Notes under the pieces: model-generated | The model's database searches: none | The model's input: only the letters and a program-made list of their open reading frames with translations | Told to the model about the DNA's origin: nothing | Position numbers and translations under genes: made by a program | NCBI GenBank assembly: GCA_007844125.1 | Contig: CM017570.1 | Coordinates: 51,998,609-52,062,608 of the forward strand | Direction: 5' to 3' | Source of the DNA: Sinonovacula constricta | Lineage: Eukaryota; Mollusca; Bivalvia; Cardiida; Solecurtidae | DNA length: 64,000 bases | Part shown: piece by piece, positions 26,601 through 34,982 of the stretch | Layout: each line of letters starts with the position of its first letter | Numbering within the stretch: the first letter of the stretch is position 1

Positions 26601-29600
26601 AAAAACCTGAAAGAAAACAATGTACTCGAGTACGTAGTACTCGCTGACATCCCTAGTGTTGTGGTTATAACTGACGTGTTTTTTTAAGATATGATTAAGC
26701 AAGCGCAGTATGAATTAAGTCTGGCAGGTAGGTTTTTGACGGTGAGTGTACTTGAAAACCGCTTGATACCGCTTTTGATTCTAGCAACTTTAAAACGACG
26801 CAAACTGTTGAATCGTGCCTAAATGAAGTCATCAAAGGTGATATACTAATTCAAGCCTGTCTTTAATTATGGTCACCTTTTGAATATTTGTTTTGCATTG
26901 TTAGCAAAATGTCCCTTCCTAAGTTGGATTTTTGTAAGATAATTCAATACGAAAATTGCACTAGCATGTTAATCGTTTCGATTTGTCAGACTTTAAAATG
27001 GAAATTTTTGCCATATAGACCTTTGCCTTTCCCTCTCCATCGACCCTAAACCTGTAAGAGAGAGGGATGGACGGTCCTTGGTCGATCCATCTCTCAGATC
27101 GATGGGGCTCGATGCGCCCTGCCCTGAGCAGACAGGGGTGGTGTCATGGTGGTGTGAGCATACAGTTAGTGCGCAGACCTGTACACCTGGCGGTTCAACT
27201 GATCTATTTCTTTTGATGAAATACCTCTACACACAACTGTCATTTGTTATATTCACATCATTGTTAACACTCTTGCTCGTTTGGCAGTTCGATTTCTTTC
27301 ACTATTTTTTGTTTTTTTGTTTTTATCAAGTGCCTTATTTTGATTAAATGAGCTTTTTATCATACTTGTATTGCGTTACTGTAAACACAGTTTGATGTTC
27401 GAAATTAAGTGACATTACAGTAGAAAATAAACTAGATTTCATGTTGAAAAATATGGTATATTCCCGGCCATTGAATTCTTGCAGGTTATATGGTTGTTTT
27501 TGTACTGTTTTGACATGTTTTAATGGTCTAGTAGACCAGATATAAACAGAAACGTAACATTGTCTACACATATTCGATGCACACTTACATATTCAAAGCC
27601 ATCACAGGAAGAGGTGAGATGGTATTTCATTTTGTTCGTTTTGCTTAAATTTCCGCAAATACCGCAAGGACTTGTTATCACCACAAGGAAGCTTATAACG
27701 AGGCTGTCCTGGTACTATTGGGGATGGAAGACCCCCATCGCCCAACAAATGTCAACTTCAGAAGCACCAAACGTCAGATGGAAACTGCACTCGGAACACC
27801 TCGGCTAAATCACGGAGATTCCGGAAATAGTCAAGTGGTAACAAATTATAAAAAAGCTGCTCAATACATGTTTTACCGACCTGGACTTTCATGAGTTGGG
27901 GTTAAGGAGTGTAAAGTCGGCATCATAACCTCTAATTGTCGGTGTTGTCTTTAACATAGCATTGGTTAGCATCATTACACTCTCGAATGTGTCAACAGTT
28001 CGAGTGATTTATTTGTATTTCGGTTGGATTTTCCGTCAACAGTCACATTAACAATCTTCCAGTAGTCTGGACATAGTGTCCAATGTTATTGTTGAGAGGT
28101 ACCTATTATAGTTACGTTGGATTCCGCGATATTCAGAAACGTTTCATGCTTTTATTGGTTAAAACTGTTTATTTCATGTCAAGTGGGGATAAACGGTTGA
28201 ACGCATGTTAGCAAACTTTCACATTTGGTAACATTGCGATTTTATAAAACAGATCGTCGAAGGTGGTTAGCGTTTTTATTTTTTTATTTTGTTGTTGTTT
28301 TTATTTGCTGCTGTTTTTGTTTTTAAGTGTTTAAAAGCTAGACAATATCCACCATCACCAATGACTACAAGAACGTTTGGTTTAACTGTATTATGTAATC
28401 TGAGAGCATTTTAATTCGGTCAAGCAGGTTGTTGGTTGGTTGTCAAGTTCTTAGTTTACTTTCTTTAAAAAATAACCGCACAATAAATAATATATATATA
28501 TATATAAGGCATACATTGACAAACATTAGTTACCGCCCCTTACATTCCCCAGTCGTCTATAATGTCCTTAGTTACTGTTGCTACACTACATACACTATTT
28601 GTTTGCATATAACAAGTACATGTACAAGTACAAATCTGTGCTGAGATTTAGCCCACTATTTAAAGTGGTGGCAGTTTACTTTGGGGTTTAGTCTGTTATC
28701 TTTTTGTTATGTTGCACCAAAAAAAGTTTGGTCGCATTGATTACACAGCTCTGGTCATATTGGCGACGTCCAGCTTAATAAATAGTGGTGAGAGATGTCT
28801 GGTTAGATCCTTCGACGCACCGCCTGTCATCTGGAAGACCTGTGACAGAGGTTATCTATGCTTCAAAAGGTTCTTGATAGCTGCTTGGAGATATAGGCAG
28901 TTCATGTCAATGCTTCTTGTTTAGAAATTCACTGTCAACATCTGTTCTTTAGCAACCTTAGAGACCGTCGTAAAATCATACGCGATTCAAAGTAGTCCGA
29001 CAATAAAAGAATTCAAAACATGGCCAAATAGATCACTTACACGGTGTATACACATTGCCAAACAGTGCGTTAACGTCTTTATCCTCTTTAACATGCTTTT
29101 ACCCCCTGGCCTACCACAGTTGGTACATGTAACTGCCTTCTTTTGTGTTATTTAACAACATATTAAAATTCAGCGATCTTGACAAATCGTTACAGTGCGA
29201 ACCCAGATAATACAGCTCTGGCTAAGAGATCCATAATCAGGGCCCACGATATTTGCCGATGCTGATCCATTAATGCTGAGCAGGTACAAGTTATACGCCA
29301 AGCGACTGGTAAATTAGCCTAATCCGCCTGAACCACACGATATGATTCAGGACACCGGAACGAGGCAGAACGACAAAGTAAAGACGAGTTGATTTAAAGT
29401 TACCACAAAACTAAAAAAAATCAGTTTGACAAAAGCCGAAATTGAGATAAATGGCAAAAGTTTGCTGTTTGCTTTGTTTGTTTGCAAACGGATTAATCCA
29501 TTATGTTTTATTGTAAGGACGATGTTGACAGATACACACACATTGTATTAAGATAAATTTTTGTCCCCTTCATTTTCGTTATCTTCTTTATTTCTTAAGA

Positions 29601-30554
29601 TAAAAAAAGAGTGTTTTATGTGAATTATACATAGAAAGGTGTTAAAGACACCTAGGTACCTCGATGTGTCATGTGAATTATATTTAGAGGGTTGTTAAAC
29701 GCACCTTGGTACCTCGATGTGTTATGTGCTTTATATTTAAAGGTTTTTCAAGGCTCCTATGTAGCTCGATGTGTTATGTGCTTTATATTTAGAGGGTTTT
29801 TCAAGGCTCCTAGGTACCTCGACGTGTTATGTGCTTTATATTTTGAGGGTTGTTAAATACACCCGGGTACCTCGATGTGTCGACAAGGACGACAAGCACG
29901 AATGGAAACAGTGTTGAAGCCTGCTTTTAAGAAATGCCTTGCTGTATTCTTTTTCTTCTAAATGCGAAACAAAATACCTTTCAAAGTATCAGGTTAAACA
30001 ATTCAAAGCTAGTAACCGACAGTCTGCTTACACATGTATGTCTAGTAATTGTAACACAATCTTACTCATGCTATGGGGTATTTGTGCACAATTCCTGCCT
30101 TAACTTATACTTAAGACTAAGTAAACAGTACTAATCGTGAAATATATCGCTTTTAATGTCTTTTATTTACAAATCAATAAATAAGCATAAATAAGGATGT
30201 AGATTTCAACTAAAATATATATCAAAGTCATAGCTTATTATCCGGATAATCATGTATCGTGATAAAAAAAGTGATCACGTGGTTTTCTCACTTTAATAAA
30301 GAGGTAACTGAGTAGGGTGGCTCAGATAGGAATTCCATATTTTTGATGATAATTGGGGGTGTTGGGTCTTACTTTGCACATAGATATAGGGCACTAAAAA
30401 CAAAATTTCGATGATTTTTTCAGTTAATTCTTCTTTTGGAATTCACGAGAGAGAGAGTGAGAGAGAGAGATAGAGAGAGTAAGAGAGAGAAAGAGAGAGA
30501 GTGAGAGAGAGAGTGAGTGAGAGAGAGAGAGAAAGAGAGAGAGTGAGAGAGAGA

Positions 30555-30587
<33 letters not shown>

Positions 30588-33500
30588 GTCCAAATTGTCG
30601 GATACCTTTTTTCAACAACTATTCTTGGTAGTGATATGAAGGCGGTCTAGATGCAGTTTATTGTACCTAAACGAAAAACATTATCAGCACGCTGTTATTT
30701 TTAGAATGTTGCCTTACTCTTAAACCAAACAGAAAACTGTTTAATATGAGTATTCCTGCAGACACATTCAAATGGCGTTTACATGTGGTGTCTAACGGAT
30801 TTATTTGCTGCTAAATATATCTTGAAAATCGATACAACGCTTTTGCTTTTAGCTTCCGTACGAAAACATATGTTTAAGGTTTAATATGCTCACATAAAAA
30901 CAAAACAGAAGAGGTGCTAGTTGTTGAATCCAGGATTTATTTTGGTTTAACGATGTTTTGTTTTGTTTTGCGAAATTAACACAAATTGCATCTGCACCAT
31001 GCCGTTTTAAAGTTAAGTGTAACTTTAACAGTCAGCAGAACACCATATGACTCACGGAAATTGAACAAGAAAATAATGACATTGAACTGGCAAGTTTTGG
31101 TAAACGCGTGATTCTTTGGAATAAACAGATCGGGCTCCCAAGTGGAAGAGATTGCATGTTGAAGTAGTTTCCTGCCCCAACAATATAATTATGGTGCATG
31201 TGGAGGGGAGAAGTATCGGGGTATTTGTTGGAACGGGGAAGTAGTCTGAAATGTGCTCTAGCACTACCGATGCGTCATCGGGACTTTATAGTATGAGATA
31301 TTTGGAAGGAAAATGGAACATTGTAATCATTGTTACCCCGGTATACAGAATATACGCTTTTTATGCTTAGACATTATGTTACCCCGGTATACAGGATATC
31401 CCATTTTCATGTGTAGACATTATGTAACCCCGGTTTACAAGATAGCCCATTTTAATGTATAGGCATTATGTAACCCCGGTATACAGGATATCCCATTTTC
31501 ATTTGTAGACATTATGTAACCCCGGTTTACAGGATATCCCCTTTAAATGTCTAGGCATTATGTAACCCCGGTATACAGGATATCCCATTTTCATTTGTAG
31601 GCATTATGTTACCCCGGTATACAGGATATCCCCTTTTAATATCTAGGCATTATGTTACCCCGGTAGACAGGATATTCCCTTTTAATGCGTAGGCATTATG
31701 TTACACTGGAATAAAGAATATGCCCTTTTTATGTATAGGCATTATGCCACCTCGGTATAAAGAATGTCTCTTTTAATGAGTGGGCAATATGTAACCACGG
31801 AATAAAGAATGTCCTTTTAAATGCGTAGTAATTATGTTACCTCGGTGTAAAGAATAATCCCGTTTAGGGCGTGGATCTGTCAGTTTCAGCCAAACGTTTA
31901 TTACCATATCCCGCCTACTTGTGAGGTCACGCAAAAATGTCGCTTCAGCATCTTTAAATCTTCCGTGTTTATGAAAATAATGGAGTGTAAACAATCAATA
32001 AACACATTTATGTCACTCTGAATTCACTCCCCACATACGGTAAGGGTATATGATACGCACTCTTACTGCACGTCTACAGTACCTGTACCGCACCCTGTCT
32101 GCACGTTATACGCCCGTTGAACTCACGCATACCACATACAGCAAGATGAACGCACGACAATTGCATGTCAAACGGACACTTACCACTGTGTAAACGTATA
32201 TTTACTACAGGATAAACGCGGGTTTAAGTATGAACGCACAATTCACTTTCTGTTAACGTACGATGAACGTACTTTCACCATATTATACTTTGACGTCACA
32301 CACCTCAAATAAAATAAATGCCATTTGAAAACGTTGTTTACTTTCAGAAATACATCCACGACCTTATATCTCCCGTGTTTAAAAGGATTGGTACAGTGGA
32401 GCGTGGATCTCTTCCGGAGATGTGAGTAGAGATTCTGTGTAATTAACGTTCTAAATGTTTCTCCTTGTTTCAAAAGTCACAAATCAGACCATTGATATAT
32501 ATTTTAATTTACTTGTACAAACAGTTAATATCAGTTTTCTTGATACAACAAAAGATGTTTCCTTTAAATGGACCATTTTGAAGTACATGTATGCTGTAAA
32601 CAGCGTTTCTAATCGACGTGAATATCGATGTCGTATTTGGGTGTTTGTTTAACATGTTTTATAAGATCATTAATATACAATATAAATAAGATATCCCAAT
32701 AATGAACATTAATTTGCATCGAAATCGAGGCTAAGGTGATTTTAATATTCATTGAGAGCGGTGTATTAGGAATCCATTTTAACGAAATTTGTTTTTCTTA
32801 TTAGAATAGCACATTCTTGGCTCGATCAGTGGAAATTGTTATACGATAGTATGTTGTTGAACTGATTTAAAACACTTAGGCTATTATGTTTAGCTTTTGT
32901 CATTCTGAAGCAAATACTTCAGCCTTATACCGTGATGTAAAGTAAACATGTATTTATATACATTTTTATTCTAACGTTTTAGAAGCTCTCACCTGCTTTT
33001 TGAAAAATTAATAATATACCTTTAAGTAATGACAATCAACCATATACTATATTTTTATCCTAAGCTTCATAAATACAACTACATGTGTTCATCATTAGGT
33101 ACCTACGGCGCATGCTTCTCCAGACCGGATGTGACGTAGGGGTCAAGGAAGCTATAGGGTACGCCACGGACCGCTTCAAACAATGGATGGAGAATGGAAC
33201 GAGGTACCGGAGAGCAGCAACAGATTTATTATCAAGATCAAACAATCACAAATACTACACAATTTTGCACGTAGTAACATTTCTATTTAAGTAAACGGTT
33301 TGACCGTTCCTTTATAAATCCTCTTCGTTATTTTGACTGTTTGTACTCAATCTATGCTCAGTGCTTATGTACAGTCGCCCAAACAAAATGGTGTAGGTTG
33401 TTTTATAGGGAGCAGATCAATCGTTCACTGTGTGATTGATGTTTTAATTCAATAGATAAGACATTAATATAAACTGACTTAATTTAAGCTAAAGAACAAA

Positions 33501-33882
33501 ACTGTGCTGGCGAAATGTTTTTTAAGCACAACTCTTATTTAAAAGTGTTCAATATTTACATATGTGATTGTTTTCTGCTTTTTAAGTGATATTGAGATTG
33601 TCTACATTACTTACAGGTTAAACACAGACTTCTCGCAGGTAATCTACGCCGTTGGTATCAGGGAGGGTAGCGTGACTGAATGGGATCACGTTTGGCGGCG
33701 GTCACAGACCACCAACTCCCCCTCCGAGCGGGAGATGATGCTTGAAGCGCTCGCACACACCCAAAAACCATGGTTACTGTGGAGGTAATCTTATATAGGG
33801 ATATTTTCTATTATTTTATTTTTTCCTAGTTTCATCTTTTTATAATAATAATAATAAATATTGATAATAAGTTATAATAATA

Positions 33883-33925
<43 letters not shown>

Positions 33926-33926
33926 G

Positions 33927-33968
<42 letters not shown>

Positions 33969-34938
33969 GATAATAATAATCATCTTCATCATCGTCATAA
34001 TAATATAAATACTCATAATCATAAATAAGTTAACACCATCGCAATCATTACTATCATCATTATGATAATCATCATTTCGACAATTGTTTCCTCTGTATGT
34101 TGTTGTATTTAGACTGTGTTTGATGTTATGTAGGTACGCCAACTGGATCTTTGACAGTAACAAGATAAAGATGCAGGATGTGCGACTGGTGATCAGTTAT
34201 TTCACCAACACACCCCTCGGCCGGATGATTGCTCTGCACTTCCTCATGAACCGATGGTCGGAACTCAATGAAAAGTAAGAAGGCTTGCATTTACTATTTT
34301 CTATAAGGCTACTTGGTATGAATTCCTTAAGATTCCCCAAAGTTCTGTTAATTAAAAAATGACTTCAAATATTTTATCAGATCACTACTAAAGAGAATGT
34401 CGTTCTTCAATATATACCAAGTAACCCTAGAAACGTTAAATATTTCACAAAATAATTTCTTGGCGTATACGACTGAAAATACTTAAATAAGACCAAACAT
34501 GCCGTGGACATTCTGAAAACGATGCGGACAAACCAAGATACACCAAGTTGTTCAGGTTTGTCTATAGCCAGGACCCGCTATACTAAAATGCTAGAGTCTT
34601 CATATAAATAAATGCTTAGCTTTATATTATGCCACAAGTAAAAAGAATTATTTGAGGGCCCTATATGGTCTAAGAAATGCGGTAAGTCTACACGTAGGTA
34701 ACTCATGCTTTCTTATGTTTTATTGACAGTTTGTAATTTTACAATGTGTCTTTAAAGACTAAGAAAAAGTGAAATAATAGATCAAATTTTACCAATGATT
34801 ATGACTGATATGATCGTGGTCGGGGTGGTGGTGATGATGATGATGATGATGATGATAAGGAGGAGTAAGATGATGATTATGGTGCTGATGATACTACTGA
34901 TGCTGTTACTGATGATGATGGGGACCATGATGATGATA

Positions 34939-34982
<44 letters not shown>

